From contig JAGCUR010000018.1 in the NCBI GenBank assembly GCA_017962745.1, positions 62,001 through 126,000 of the forward strand: a stretch of DNA of 64,000 nucleotides. The letters are read 5' to 3'. A program made the position numbers and the translations under genes. The notes under the pieces were generated by a model. That model was not told the origin of the DNA, searched no databases, and saw nothing but the letters and a program-made list of their open reading frames with translations. The stretch's first letter is position 1. Every line of letters begins with the position of its first letter. Positions 52,288 to 60,903 of the stretch are shown here, one piece after another. This DNA is from Bacilli bacterium. Lineage in GTDB: Bacteria; Bacillota_I; Bacilli_A; ML615J-28; CAG-698.

Positions 52288-53115
52288 ATGAAAAAGCTAT
52301 TTGTATTAATGATGTTAGCAGTAATTGGATTATTTTTAAGTGCATGCGGAGGTGTGAAGTTTCAAGAAAGTAAGGGCGAACTAGTAATTGGCCTAGAATG
52401 TGAATATTCTCCATTTAACTGGACTGAAACTACTAAAAGTGATGAAAATGTAGAGATATATGGGCAAAACGGCTTGTACGCTAATGGATATGATATCCAA
52501 ATCGCTAGAAGAATTGCTGATGATTTAGGATTAAAGTTAGTTGTTAAGAAGATTGCATGGGAGGGATTAATCCCGGCTTTACAAAGCGGTGATATCGATG
52601 CCATTATTGCGGGTATGAGCCCAACGGAAGAGAGAAAAGAATCGATTAGTTTTTCTGATCCATATTATCGAAGTGAACACGTAGTTATTGTAAAAGATGG
52701 TGGCAGATTTGCTAGTGCCACTAGCTTTGCGGATTTTGCAGGGGCAAATGTCATTGGTCAAAAAGGAACAGCTTATGAAGATTTAGCTAACCAGTTAGCA
52801 ACTCGCGCTGGTGCTACGGCTCAAGCACCTTTAGGCACAGTTCCACTAATTATTTCTTCAATTCTGGCTGATAGTACTGATGTTACGGTTGTAGAAAAGC
52901 CAGTAGCATTAGGTGTATGTGCATCTAATCCAGGACTTAAGTGGATTAAGTTGGCTGATGAATTTGAAGTTGATGAAGCAGATGTTGTTGTAAGCATTGG
53001 TGTTAGACAAGTAGATACAGGCTTACTTGCTAAGATTAACGATGCTTTAGCAAAGATTAGTGATGCAGAAAGAGAAACATTAATGGTTAATGCTGTTAAT
53101 GCGAATGCAGAATAA
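52288..53115 (+). CDS. Amino-acid ABC transporter binding lipoprotein, probably lysine
   Basis: This 275-residue lipoprotein (lipobox LSAC, Cys 20) is a family 3 periplasmic-type binding protein. GELVIGLECEYSPFNW, YANGYDIQIARRIADDLG, WEGLIPALQSGDIDAIIAGMSPTEER and ISFSDPYY are the classic blocks in order. It should bind a polar amino acid; the lysine riboswitch upstream makes lysine the leading candidate (inference from regulation). It overlaps the permease start by one base (TAATG). Confidence 0.92.
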   Translation: MKKLFVLMMLAVIGLFLSACGGVKFQESKGELVIGLECEYSPFNWTETTKSDENVEIYGQNGLYANGYDIQIARRIADDLGLKLVVKKIAWEGLIPALQSGDIDAIIAGMSPTEERKESISFSDPYYRSEHVVIVKDGGRFASATSFADFAGANVIGQKGTAYEDLANQLATRAGATAQAPLGTVPLIISSILADSTDVTVVEKPVALGVCASNPGLKWIKLADEFEVDEADVVVSIGVRQVDTGLLAKINDALAKISDAERETLMVNAVNANAE

Positions 53116-53825
53116 TGATTTTAACAGGATTTTTTGGTTGGATAGGAAGGATTATTAGCGAATATTCAAGACAAATCTTACTAGGTATCGGTAGAACATT
53201 ACTTTTATCACTAGTAGGTACTGTAGTAGGTTTTATCATAGCATGTCTTTTTTCATACATTAAAACGAAAAAAGAAGCAGGTATCGTTGGTAAAATCTTA
53301 AAAGGTTTTGTGAATGGATATGTAACGATCATTAGGGGAACCCCAATGATGGTTCAGGCACTAATCTTTTACTATTCCTTCAAAATGTTAGGTGTCAACT
53401 GGGACCCACTTACAGCTGGCTTATTTACCGTATCGGTAAATACAACAGCTTACTTAACTGAAGTTTTAAGAGGTGGAATTGAATCAGTTGATGAAGGACA
53501 ATACGAAGCAGCGCGTAGTATTGGTATGAGCGGGTTTAAATCGATGCTATTTATCGTTTATCCTCAAGCTATTAAAAACTCAATGGCATCAATTGGTAAT
53601 GAATTTATCGTTAACATTAAGGATACATCGGTGTTAAATGTAATCGGTGTTATAGAAGTATATAATGCTTGCTTGATGGCCGGAAATAAATACTATAAAG
53701 TAGTAGAAGCGATGTGCATCGCTGCTGTAATTTACCTAATTATGACTTTGACTTCTTCATATTTATTAAAGAGGCTAGAATTAAGAATCGGCAGCCCAGT
53801 TAAAGAAATAACTAGTTCTAACTGA
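53115..53825 (+). CDS. Amino-acid ABC transporter permease (HisM/GlnP type)
   Basis: This 236-residue polar amino-acid permease has five predicted membrane helices. The N-terminal family block is ILLGIGRTLLLSLVGTVVGF, followed by TIIRGTPMMVQALIFYYSF. The EAA loop is EAARSIGMSGFKSMLFIVYPQAIKNSM. It forms the membrane channel of the lysine-riboswitch transporter, between the binding protein and ATPase genes. Confidence 0.94.
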   Translation: MILTGFFGWIGRIISEYSRQILLGIGRTLLLSLVGTVVGFIIACLFSYIKTKKEAGIVGKILKGFVNGYVTIIRGTPMMVQALIFYYSFKMLGVNWDPLTAGLFTVSVNTTAYLTEVLRGGIESVDEGQYEAARSIGMSGFKSMLFIVYPQAIKNSMASIGNEFIVNIKDTSVLNVIGVIEVYNACLMAGNKYYKVVEAMCIAAVIYLIMTLTSSYLLKRLELRIGSPVKEITSSN

Positions 53826-53833
53826 GGTAGCTT

Positions 53834-54571
53834 ATGATTTTAGAGATTAAAAACTTAAAAAAGAAATTTGATAATCAAGAAGTATTAAAAGATGTTAGCT
53901 TGACGGTGGATAAAGGGGAAGTAATATGCGTCCTTGGATCATCAGGCTCTGGTAAATCTACGCTTCTTAGATGTATCAATTTACTTAATAATTATGATGA
54001 TGGGGAAATTTTATTCAATGGTAAGAATATCTTAGATGCCAATGTTAACGAGCTAAGAAGTAAAATAGGCATGGTATTTCAATCTTTCAACTTGTTTAAT
54101 AACTTAAATGTCTTAAAAAACTGTATGGTTGGTCAAACTAAAGTTTTAAAAAAGAATAAAGAAGAAGCTAGGGCTAAAGCATTAGAGACTCTAGAACTAG
54201 TTGGTATGAGTGATTTTATAAACAAAAACGTAAAACAACTATCGGGTGGACAAAAGCAACGCGTTGCTATTGCTAGAAGCTTATGTATGGAACCGGATAT
54301 TATTTTGTTTGATGAACCAACTAGTGCACTCGATCCCGAAATGGTGGGTGAAGTATTAAACGTTATTAAAAAGGTAAAAGAAACTGGTGTTACAATGATT
54401 ATTGTTACCCATGAAATGCAATTTGCGAAAGAAGTATCGAGTAGGGTTTTATTTATGAATGATGGTGTTATCTTAGAAGATAGCCCAACCAAAGAATTCT
54501 TCACAAATCCAAAGAATGATCGTACAAAAGAATTCTTAAAACGCTATTTAGATAATAAAGTTAACGATTAA
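53834..54571 (+). CDS. Amino-acid ABC transporter ATPase (GlnQ/HisP type)
   Basis: This 245-residue ATPase has Walker [11 protein letters not shown]-loop MVFQSFNLF, signature [15 protein letters not shown] and Walker [15 protein letters not shown], with the switch His in [10 protein letters not shown]. All catalytic residues are present. Its start follows the sequence GAGGTAGCTTATG, the same ribosome-site context that precedes the ACG start of bioY. It is the last gene of the operon; its stop overlaps the terminator stem. Confidence 0.95.
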   Translation: MILEIKNLKKKFDNQEVLKDVSLTVDKGEVICVLGSSGSGKSTLLRCINLLNNYDDGEILFNGKNILDANVNELRSKIGMVFQSFNLFNNLNVLKNCMVGQTKVLKKNKEEARAKALETLELVGMSDFINKNVKQLSGGQKQRVAIARSLCMEPDIILFDEPTSALDPEMVGEVLNVIKKVKETGVTMIIVTHEMQFAKEVSSRVLFMNDGVILEDSPTKEFFTNPKNDRTKEFLKRYLDNKVND

Positions 54572-54600
54572 AAGGAAAAGTTAATACTTTTCCTTTTTTT
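54570..54600 (+). terminator. Intrinsic terminator
   Basis: An 11-bp stem (AAAAGGAAAAG / CTTTTCCTTTT) with a 6-base loop and a T tail ends the amino-acid transporter operon. Confidence 0.9.
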
Positions 54601-54616
54601 AATGAGCATTTTCATT

Positions 54617-54622
54617 TATAAT
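54617..54622 (+). promoter_or_regulatory. -10 element before the membrane protein gene
   Basis: A consensus TATAAT lies 18 bases before the preferred start at 54641 and inside the longer reading frame that begins at 54602. No good -35 is visible, as the terminator T run occupies that place. Confidence 0.5.
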
Positions 54623-54640
54623 GTAAGTAAGGTAATAATT

Positions 54641-55309
54641 ATGAATAGATTAAAAATATCTTTAATACTAAATATCATAAATGTAGTGTTTGTGGCATTC
54701 GCTACGTTTTCAATGGTAACGGGCTTTTATTTCATGGGCGATGATGTAAGTTTGCAACTTGAGGGCTTTAGCGCCTTTCAGTTCTTTACATTTGATTCGA
54801 ATTTATTGTTAGGAATCGTATTGGTTGCTTTTATTGTCTATGAAATACTAATTCTAAAGAAGAAAATGGATAAAGTGCCTCATATTTTATATTTATTAAA
54901 ATATGTATCTACGATTGCGGTAAGTTTAACGATGTTAACAGTAATAATCTTCTTGTCTCCGCAAGCAGATAATTACTTTATCTTATTTAAAAATAGCAAT
55001 CTATTTTTCCATTTAATATGTCCACTTATGGCACTCATTGCCTTTGGCTTTTTTGAAAAAGACAATGATATTAAATTCAAAGATACAGTTTATGGCATCG
55101 TCCCAACATTCTTATATGGAATTTATTACACTACTAATGTATTAGTCCATATAGAAGGTGGTAGAGTCGCCCCAAAATATGACTGGTATGGCTTTGCTCA
55201 AGGCGGGACAATCGGTATGATTTTATCGGTAATTATTATGTTAGGCGCTACATACTTAATAAGTGTATTAGTTTATTTACTAAATAAGAAAGTATTAAAT
55301 AAAAAGTAG
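54641..55309 (+). CDS. Six-helix integral membrane protein (Pr6Pr-like)
   Basis: This protein of about 222 residues has about six membrane helices. FSAFQFFTFDSNLLLGIV and FFHLICPLMALIAFGFF resemble the FT-SNLL and H-P-L-A blocks of the Pr6Pr/FAR-17a-like group, whose function is unknown. The start at 54641 has AAGGTAATAATT before it; an upstream ATG at 54602 falls between terminator and promoter and is rejected. It lies 8 bases before the DtxR-type regulator gene, so the two form a small operon. Confidence 0.72.
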   Translation: MNRLKISLILNIINVVFVAFATFSMVTGFYFMGDDVSLQLEGFSAFQFFTFDSNLLLGIVLVAFIVYEILILKKKMDKVPHILYLLKYVSTIAVSLTMLTVIIFLSPQADNYFILFKNSNLFFHLICPLMALIAFGFFEKDNDIKFKDTVYGIVPTFLYGIYYTTNVLVHIEGGRVAPKYDWYGFAQGGTIGMILSVIIMLGATYLISVLVYLLNKKVLNKK

Positions 55310-55317
55310 GAGGAAGT

Positions 55318-55692
55318 ATGAATATTTACGAATCAGCAGAAGACTATTTAGAAAGAATACTTATATTAAAAGAAAAACAAGGCAAAGTAATTTCACTTGA
55401 TATCGCTAATTCGATGAATTATTCAAAACCTAGCGTATCTAGAGCGATGAAAAACCTAAGAGAAAATGGCTACATTTCAATCAATAGCTTAGGCGAAATA
55501 GACTTAACTCCAAAAGGGTCGGAAATTGCTCATAAGATTTACGAGCGCCATCAAGTAATATCAAATGTATTAGTGCAAATTGGTGTTAGCGAAGAGGTGG
55601 CTTTGCGCGATGCATGCAAAATCGAACACGATCTAAGTGAAGAAACATTTAATGCGATTAAAAAGCATAACGAACAATATGGTAAAAAATAA
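55318..55692 (+). CDS. DtxR/MntR-family metal-dependent repressor
   Basis: This 124-residue regulator has the DtxR-family winged helix (YLERILILKEKQGKVISLDIANSMNYSKPSVSRAMKNLRENGYI) and then the metal-binding dimerisation domain. That domain includes GSEIAHKIYERHQVISNVL and the ACKIEHDLSEETF block with its Cys, Glu and His ligands. It lacks the C-terminal SH3-like domain of DtxR, like MntR. The feo operon starts immediately downstream behind two palindromes that fit a DtxR-type operator, so it most likely controls ferrous iron uptake. Manganese remains possible. Confidence 0.9.
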   Translation: MNIYESAEDYLERILILKEKQGKVISLDIANSMNYSKPSVSRAMKNLRENGYISINSLGEIDLTPKGSEIAHKIYERHQVISNVLVQIGVSEEVALRDACKIEHDLSEETFNAIKKHNEQYGKK

Positions 55693-55718
55693 TGCTCAAT
55701 TTTGAGCATTTTTTTTAT
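55691..55718 (+). terminator. Intrinsic terminator
   Basis: A perfect 9-bp stem (AATGCTCAA / TTGAGCATT) with a 2-base loop and a run of T follows the regulator and overlaps its stop codon. Confidence 0.88.
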
Positions 55719-55726
55719 TGTATCTC

Positions 55727-55755
55727 TTGACAAGACTAATTTATGGGTATAAAAT
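55727..55755 (+). promoter_or_regulatory. feo operon promoter
   Basis: TTGACA (55727-55732) and TAAAAT (55750-55755) are spaced by 17 bases, a near-consensus promoter. The predicted start falls in the first palindrome downstream. Confidence 0.88.
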
Positions 55756-55760
55756 GTTTA

Positions 55761-55780
55761 TAGTTAGCAATGGCTAACTA
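55761..55780. promoter_or_regulatory. DtxR-type operator 1
   Basis: TAGTTAGC-AATG-GCTAACTA is a perfect inverted repeat with 8-base arms, covering the predicted transcription start. GTTAGC resembles the core of DtxR/IdeR boxes. Confidence 0.82.
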
Positions 55781-55795
55781 ATATTTATGACTATG

Positions 55796-55813
55796 AGTTA
55801 GCATATGCTAACT
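55796..55813. promoter_or_regulatory. DtxR-type operator 2
   Basis: AGTTAGC-ATAT-GCTAACT repeats the same 7-base arms as operator 1 with a different 4-base centre, 34 bases further on. It lies 14 bases before the first feoA start, so bound repressor could block elongation as well. Confidence 0.82.
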
Positions 55814-55827
55814 AGAAGGAGGATATT

Positions 55828-56040
55828 ATGCCAATCGTTGTAGCACCTGAAAATACAGTGCTTAAGATTATTAAGATTTTAGTTGATGAAAAGACTAAAA
55901 GGCATTTAGAAAATTTAGGTATTTTAGTTAATGCTAGTATTACTGTATTAGCTAGAAATGATGGAAATGTAATTGTAAAGATTAAAGATGGCAGATTAGC
56001 TTTAAATAAAGATACTGCTTTGAAAATATTTGTTGCTTAG
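55828..56040 (+). CDS. feoA: FeoA domain protein (copy 1)
   Basis: This 70-residue SH3-like FeoA protein is an accessory subunit of ferrous iron transport. The family pattern runs VLKIIKILVDEKTKRHLENLGIL (hydrophobic core, turn, strand) and ends with a beta hairpin containing KDGRLALNKDTALKIFVA. It is the first gene of the feo operon, behind GAAGGAGG and two operators. Confidence 0.88.
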   Translation: MPIVVAPENTVLKIIKILVDEKTKRHLENLGILVNASITVLARNDGNVIVKIKDGRLALNKDTALKIFVA

Positions 56041-56048
56041 GAGGAAAT

Positions 56049-56282
56049 ATGAATAAGTACGTAAATGAATTTAACATCGGAGAAGAAGGTAAAATTATTA
56101 AAGTTATAGCTGATGGCAAGATTAAAAGAAGACTATTTGATATGGGAGTTACACCTGGAGCTAGTATTGTTTTAAAGAAAGTGGCTCCACTAGGTGATCC
56201 TATTGAAGTAAAGTTAAGAGGATATGACTTAACTTTAAGAAAAGATGAAGCAAAATGTATTTATGCGGAGGTGATAGAATGA
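56049..56282 (+). CDS. feoA: FeoA domain protein (copy 2)
   Basis: This 77-residue FeoA protein has the better family match: IIKVIADGKIKRRLFDMGVTPGASIVLKKVAPLGDPIEVKLRGYDLTLRKDEA. The RL-DMG-TPG block and the DPIE-RGY-L-LR end are classic. It may assist FeoB directly. Its stop overlaps the FeoB start (ATGA), so these two are co-translated, in contrast to the more divergent copy upstream. Confidence 0.94.
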   Translation: MNKYVNEFNIGEEGKIIKVIADGKIKRRLFDMGVTPGASIVLKKVAPLGDPIEVKLRGYDLTLRKDEAKCIYAEVIE

Positions 56283-58501
56283 AGTTTGCATTAGCAGGTA
56301 ATCCTAACTGTGGTAAGACAACATTATTTAATTCACTAACTGGAGCTACTGCCCATGTTGGTAACTGGCCAGGAGTAACAGTTGATAAAAGAGAAGGTAT
56401 TTATAAGAAGTTAGAAGAAAAAGTAAGTATTATTGACTTACCTGGTATTTATTCTTTATCACCATATACACCAGAAGAAGTAGTTTCACGTAATTTCATC
56501 TTAGATGAAAAACCAGATTGTATCATCAATGTAGTCGATGCTACAAACCTAGAAAGAAACTTATACTTAACTACTCAAGTATTAGAGATTGATGTTCCAG
56601 TTGTTATTGCCTTAAACATGATGGATGCTCTAAGAAGTAGCGGATCTAAAATTAAAGTTGTTGATATAGAAAAAGCATTTGGGGTTAGATGCGTTGAAAT
56701 ATCAGCTTTAAAGAACCAAGGTTTAGATGAATTAATGAAAGTAGCTTATAGCGAAGCAAGACGTCCTAGACGTGGTATGAGCGTTTTAGCTAATAGTAGA
56801 ATTAGCAGAGTAATTGAAGAAACTACTAATAAATTAAACGAAGAAAAGATTGAAAGCCCTTTGTTTCATGCTATTAAATTAATTGAAAACGATGAAATAG
56901 AAATCAAGATGCATCCCGAGATTGCTAAGGGTGTAGAAGAATTAAAGACAAAAGAACCTAAGGATGAATTTGGTGGCGACTATGAAGCAATAGTTGCTGA
57001 TCAAAGATATAAATATATTAGCGAACATTTTGCTAATACAGTTATCAAATCACAAGATGATAGTGGTGTTACTAAATCAGATAAAATCGATAAAGTGTTA
57101 ACACATCGAATTTGGGGTATTCCTATTTTCCTTGCTATTATGTTTATCGTATTCCACTTAACATTTTCTGAAGATTTATTATTCTTAAATGGAATCTTTG
57201 GTTTAGAAATTAAAAATGAAGGATTCATTAACTTCTTAACCGGAATGGGAGCGGAATTTGATGAAGAAACTGGAGCTATTATTCCGCTAGCTGGCATTCC
57301 ATCATTAGGTGTCTTTTTACAAAACTGGATGGGATGGCTAACCGGAGCAATTATTGATTTGTTTAGAGGCTTTATGCCAGAAGGAACATGGTATACTGGC
57401 CTAGTTTGTGATGGTATTTTAACAGGTTTAGATTCTATTTTTAGTTTCTTACCACAAATCATCCTATTATTCTTATTTATATCAATTCTAGAAGATAGCG
57501 GCTATATGGCACGTGTAGCCTTTATCATGGATAGAGCATTTAGAAAGTTTGGTTTAAGCGGAAAAGCCTTTATCCCATTACTTATGGGATTTGGTTGTTC
57601 AGTACCAGCAATGATGGGTGCTAAGACTCTAGAAGACGAAAAAGAAAGAGATATGACAATTCGTCTAACACCTTTCTTTAGCTGTGGAGCAAAAGCACCA
57701 ACCTGGGCAATGCTTGCGGTAGCGGTTGCCGGATCGTTTTTAGGTGATATATTCGTATTTAGTATTTATTTACTAGGAATTGTAGTTGCTATTATTGCGG
57801 CTATCATCATGAAGGCATTCTCTAAGAATTATGATGTTCCACCATTCATTATGGAACTTCCATCATACCATGCACCACAATTTAGAAACTTAATGGCGCA
57901 TCTATGGGATAAAGCTAAACATTTCGTTGTAAAAGCATCGACTATTATTACAGCAGCCATTATTTTAATTTGGTTCTTATCGAGCTTCAGTTGGGCATTC
58001 TGGGAAGGCCTTGTTGATGACATCGATGAATCAATTCTTGCATCCCTTGGTAAAGTATTACAGTATTTCTTCTGGCCACTAGGCTGGGCACAAGGGGCAG
58101 AAGGTTGGAAATTTAGTGTTGCAACAATCACTGGCCTAATCGCCAAAGAAGACGTTGTTGCTACAATGGCCCAACTTGGCTTATGCGATGAAGCAGGAGA
58201 AACTATCTCATTTGCTTTGAGTAATTCTCGAATTTATGCTTTTGCCGCATACAACTTATTCACATTCCCATGCTTTGCAGCAATCGCAACAGCTAAGAGT
58301 GAATCAAGCAAAAAAGCATTCCCAATTACACTAGCATTTTGGTTCTTTGGATCATATGTGATTTCTTTATTTGTATTCTTAATTGGCTTAACATTTGAAG
58401 TTGCTTGGTGGGTCGGCTTAATCGTAGTATTAGTACTAGCCGGTGCAGTAGTGCTAGCAGGATTGCTAGTTAGTAAGCGCAAAAAACTACAACAAGCCTA
58501 A
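56279..58501 (+). CDS. feoB: Ferrous iron transporter FeoB
   Basis: This 740-residue ferrous iron permease has a cytoplasmic G-domain (Walker A GNPNCGKTT, switch DLPGIYSL, NMMD and SALKN), a helical GDI region and a membrane part with many helices. The membrane part includes the Gate block LMGFGCSVPAMMGAKTLEDEKERDMTIRLTPFFSCGAK, with the Cys residues lining the path. GAGGTGATAGA precedes the start. Length fits the standard FeoB. Iron uptake should be shut when the DtxR-type regulator is metal-loaded (inference from the operators). Confidence 0.97.
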   Translation: MKFALAGNPNCGKTTLFNSLTGATAHVGNWPGVTVDKREGIYKKLEEKVSIIDLPGIYSLSPYTPEEVVSRNFILDEKPDCIINVVDATNLERNLYLTTQVLEIDVPVVIALNMMDALRSSGSKIKVVDIEKAFGVRCVEISALKNQGLDELMKVAYSEARRPRRGMSVLANSRISRVIEETTNKLNEEKIESPLFHAIKLIENDEIEIKMHPEIAKGVEELKTKEPKDEFGGDYEAIVADQRYKYISEHFANTVIKSQDDSGVTKSDKIDKVLTHRIWGIPIFLAIMFIVFHLTFSEDLLFLNGIFGLEIKNEGFINFLTGMGAEFDEETGAIIPLAGIPSLGVFLQNWMGWLTGAIIDLFRGFMPEGTWYTGLVCDGILTGLDSIFSFLPQIILLFLFISILEDSGYMARVAFIMDRAFRKFGLSGKAFIPLLMGFGCSVPAMMGAKTLEDEKERDMTIRLTPFFSCGAKAPTWAMLAVAVAGSFLGDIFVFSIYLLGIVVAIIAAIIMKAFSKNYDVPPFIMELPSYHAPQFRNLMAHLWDKAKHFVVKASTIITAAIILIWFLSSFSWAFWEGLVDDIDESILASLGKVLQYFFWPLGWAQGAEGWKFSVATITGLIAKEDVVATMAQLGLCDEAGETISFALSNSRIYAFAAYNLFTFPCFAAIATAKSESSKKAFPITLAFWFFGSYVISLFVFLIGLTFEVAWWVGLIVVLVLAGAVVLAGLLVSKRKKLQQA

Positions 58502-58512
58502 AGAGGTAGACT

Positions 58513-58731
58513 ATGAAATGGTTTGAACCCATTATTGCCATAGTTGCAATATTTTTAGTAGTGTTACCAATCATTTTAAAAATTCGTGATTATAAAAAAG
58601 GTAAACACACTTGTAGCTGTGGGCAAGACTGCGCAAGCTGCTCAAAAGACTGTGCTAAGAACTTTAAAGAATACATTAATTCGAAAGAATTTAAGGAATG
58701 TTGTAAAAGTATTGTGAATGATAATAATTAA
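58513..58731 (+). CDS. FeoB-associated Cys-rich membrane protein
   Basis: This 72-residue protein has one N-terminal membrane helix (IIAIVAIFLVVLPIILKI) and a cytoplasmic tail with six cysteines in CSCGQDCASCSKDC and two more in KECCKS. Such small proteins regularly follow feoB in Firmicutes and may bind iron or help FeoB work. Exact function is unknown. It is the last gene of the operon before the terminator. Confidence 0.88.
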   Translation: MKWFEPIIAIVAIFLVVLPIILKIRDYKKGKHTCSCGQDCASCSKDCAKNFKEYINSKEFKECCKSIVNDNN

Positions 58732-58737
58732 TAAATG

Positions 58738-58770
58738 AAGCTAGTAACTCTGTTACTAGCTTTAATCATT
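58738..58770 (+). terminator. Intrinsic terminator
   Basis: An 11-bp stem (AAGCTAGTAAC / GTTACTAGCTT) with a TCT loop ends the feo operon. The tail (TAATCATTTC) is only moderately T-rich. Confidence 0.8.
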
Positions 58771-58786
58771 TCTCAGTACAAATATA

Positions 58787-58816
58787 TTGAAAAAAAGTGG
58801 CAAATTATAATATAAT
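58787..58816 (+). promoter_or_regulatory. Promoter of the response regulator operon
   Basis: TTGAAA (58787-58792) and TATAAT (58811-58816) are spaced by 18 bases, upstream of the GAGGT ribosome site of the regulator gene. Confidence 0.7.
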
Positions 58817-58871
58817 TTAATTGTATAAGGGAAATTGTGCGCTAATTTTAGATAGTAGAAATGAGGTTTAT

Positions 58872-60581
58872 ATGAAAAACATTTCGCGTTATAAAGATAA
58901 TATTCGCCGTAAGATTTTGATTGTAGAAGATGAAATGATTAATCGTCAGCTTCTAGGCTTTATTGTGAGCAAAGAGTATGACGTTGTTTATGCGGAAAAC
59001 GGAATGGAAGCATTAAAGATCTTAAGAACTAAGAATCATGGAATATCTTTAGTCTTATTAGATTTATTAATGCCAATCATGAGTGGATTTGTTGTATTAG
59101 AGCGCATTAAAGATGATCCAAACTTAAAGCGAATCCCAGTTATTGTCTTAACAAGTGAAAAGTATGCGGAAGTTAAGAGCTTACAAATGGGCGCCCAAGA
59201 CTTTATCCCAAAACCTTATGATATGCCAGATGTAATTTTGGCCCGTATCAAAAGAGCAATTGAACTATTTGAAGATACTAACTTAATTAGAAATACCGAA
59301 CGTGATAGCTTAACCGGCTTATTCACTAAGAGATATTTCTTTGAATACATTAGACAGTATGAAGAATACCAAGGCGCTATTCCAATGGATGCGGTAGTCT
59401 TAAATATTAGGCGTTTCCATATGATCAATGAAATCCATGGTCATGCATATGGTGACTACTTGTTATCACATGTAGCTAAAGCATTAAAATCATTATTAAA
59501 TGATTATGAAGGAATTGTATGTAGAACTGATTCAGATACTTTCTATTTATTCTTTGAACATCAAGAAGAAATTGAAAAGACATTAAACGATAACGTACTC
59601 ACAACTATTAACAAAGAATTCGTTGGTATCAATGTCGGATTACGTGTCGGTATTTATCAAAATGTTACTAGCCGTATGGATATTGAAGATATCTTCGATC
59701 GAGCATTACACGCTTGTAATGGCTTACGTAATAATTACAAAGATGTTTATGCATATTATGATGAGTCAATGCATAACAAAGAAATATATGATGAAAGATT
59801 ATTAGCTCAATTTGATGATGCCCTAGATAAAGGCCAGTTTATGGTTTATTATCAACCAAAATATAATATCAAGGGTGATGAGCCACGTCTTACTAGTGCG
59901 GAAGCCCTAGTTAGATGGAATCATCCAGAATATGGCCTAATCTCACCAGGTGTGTTCATTCCACTATTAGAAGATAATGGCTTAATTCAAAAACTCGACC
60001 GTTTCGTTTGGAATGGAGCAGCTGAACAAGCGCATATCTGGAATGTAAAATACAATTTCCAATTACCAATTTCGGTTAATGTTTCAAGAGTTGATATTTA
60101 TGATCAACAATTAGAAAGTACCTTACTTGATATAGTGCATTTGCATCATATCGAGCCAAAGCAGTTATTATTAGAAATTACCGAATCGGCTTATACTAAC
60201 GATGCCAAAGGTATTATCAATTCGATTAAACATTTAAGGGCAGATGGCTTTAAAATCGAAATGGATGATTTTGGAACAGGCTATTCTAGTTTAAATATGG
60301 TCTCTAACTTACCAATTGATGTATTAAAGATTGATAGAGAATTTATAATTCATATGTGCACCAGCGATAAAGATAAGAAGATGGTTGAAATCCTTTTAAA
60401 TATTTCGGATTTATTAGGAGTATCAGTTGTCGCTGAAGGCGTAGAAACAAAAGAACAATTTGATATGCTTAAGAAGATGGGTTGTGATATTATCCAAGGA
60501 TTCTATTTCTCTAAACCACTTCCGGCTGATCAATTTGCAAAACTAATTGAAGAAGAGGTAAAAAATAGTGGTCACAATTGA
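58872..60581 (+). CDS. Response regulator with degenerate GGDEF and intact EAL domain
   Basis: This 569-residue cytoplasmic protein degrades cyclic di-GMP in response to phosphorylation. The receiver domain (residues about 14-130) has phospho-acceptor D64 in VLLDLLMP, plus IVEDE and the KPYD lysine. The GGDEF domain (about 155-305) has lost its active loop: RTDSDTFYLFF replaces RxGGDEF, so it cannot make cyclic di-GMP and may only bind GTP. The EAL domain (about 325-565) is complete: AEALVRWNHPE, ITESAYT, DDFGTGYSSL, KIDREFI, VAEGVET and QGFYFSKPL. The start at 58872 has GAGGTTTAT upstream, better than the earlier ATG at 58821. It overlaps the Hpt gene by 14 bases. Confidence 0.92.
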   Translation: MKNISRYKDNIRRKILIVEDEMINRQLLGFIVSKEYDVVYAENGMEALKILRTKNHGISLVLLDLLMPIMSGFVVLERIKDDPNLKRIPVIVLTSEKYAEVKSLQMGAQDFIPKPYDMPDVILARIKRAIELFEDTNLIRNTERDSLTGLFTKRYFFEYIRQYEEYQGAIPMDAVVLNIRRFHMINEIHGHAYGDYLLSHVAKALKSLLNDYEGIVCRTDSDTFYLFFEHQEEIEKTLNDNVLTTINKEFVGINVGLRVGIYQNVTSRMDIEDIFDRALHACNGLRNNYKDVYAYYDESMHNKEIYDERLLAQFDDALDKGQFMVYYQPKYNIKGDEPRLTSAEALVRWNHPEYGLISPGVFIPLLEDNGLIQKLDRFVWNGAAEQAHIWNVKYNFQLPISVNVSRVDIYDQQLESTLLDIVHLHHIEPKQLLLEITESAYTNDAKGIINSIKHLRADGFKIEMDDFGTGYSSLNMVSNLPIDVLKIDREFIIHMCTSDKDKKMVEILLNISDLLGVSVVAEGVETKEQFDMLKKMGCDIIQGFYFSKPLPADQFAKLIEEEVKNSGHN

Positions 60582-60903
60582 TAATTTAAGAAAATTTGGT
60601 GCTGATGTAGATGACGGAATTGCAAGATGTGTAAATAATGAAGGTTTCTACTTAATGTTAGTAGGTAAACTTATAGAAGATAATCAACTAGCTGAATTAG
60701 CTAAGAAGATTGAAGAGAATGATCTTAATTCCGCATTCTTAATTAGCCATGCCTTAAAAGGAATGTATGGCAACTTATCAATCACACCTATTTATAATGA
60801 ATTAGTAGAGTTAACTGAAAACTTAAGAGCAAGTAGACAAATGGATTATGCTCCAGCTGTTAATAAACTACTTAAAATGAAAGAAGAGTTGAATAATTTA
60901 TAA
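60568..60903 (+). CDS. Histidine phosphotransfer (Hpt) protein
   Basis: This 111-residue helical protein has the Hpt signature SHALKGMYGNLSI, with phospho-acceptor H61. It starts at GTG 60568, 14 bases inside the end of the EAL-domain gene. Stand-alone Hpt proteins shuttle phosphate between a sensor kinase and a receiver; the fused receiver upstream is the natural partner. No histidine kinase gene was found in the window. It also overlaps the next gene start (TAATG). Confidence 0.9.
   Translation: MVTIDNLRKFGADVDDGIARCVNNEGFYLMLVGKLIEDNQLAELAKKIEENDLNSAFLISHALKGMYGNLSITPIYNELVELTENLRASRQMDYAPAVNKLLKMKEELNNL

Noticed and set aside
57001-57462. Minus-strand 153-residue frame inside feoB
   Set aside because: It mirrors conserved FeoB coding sequence and shows no motif of its own.
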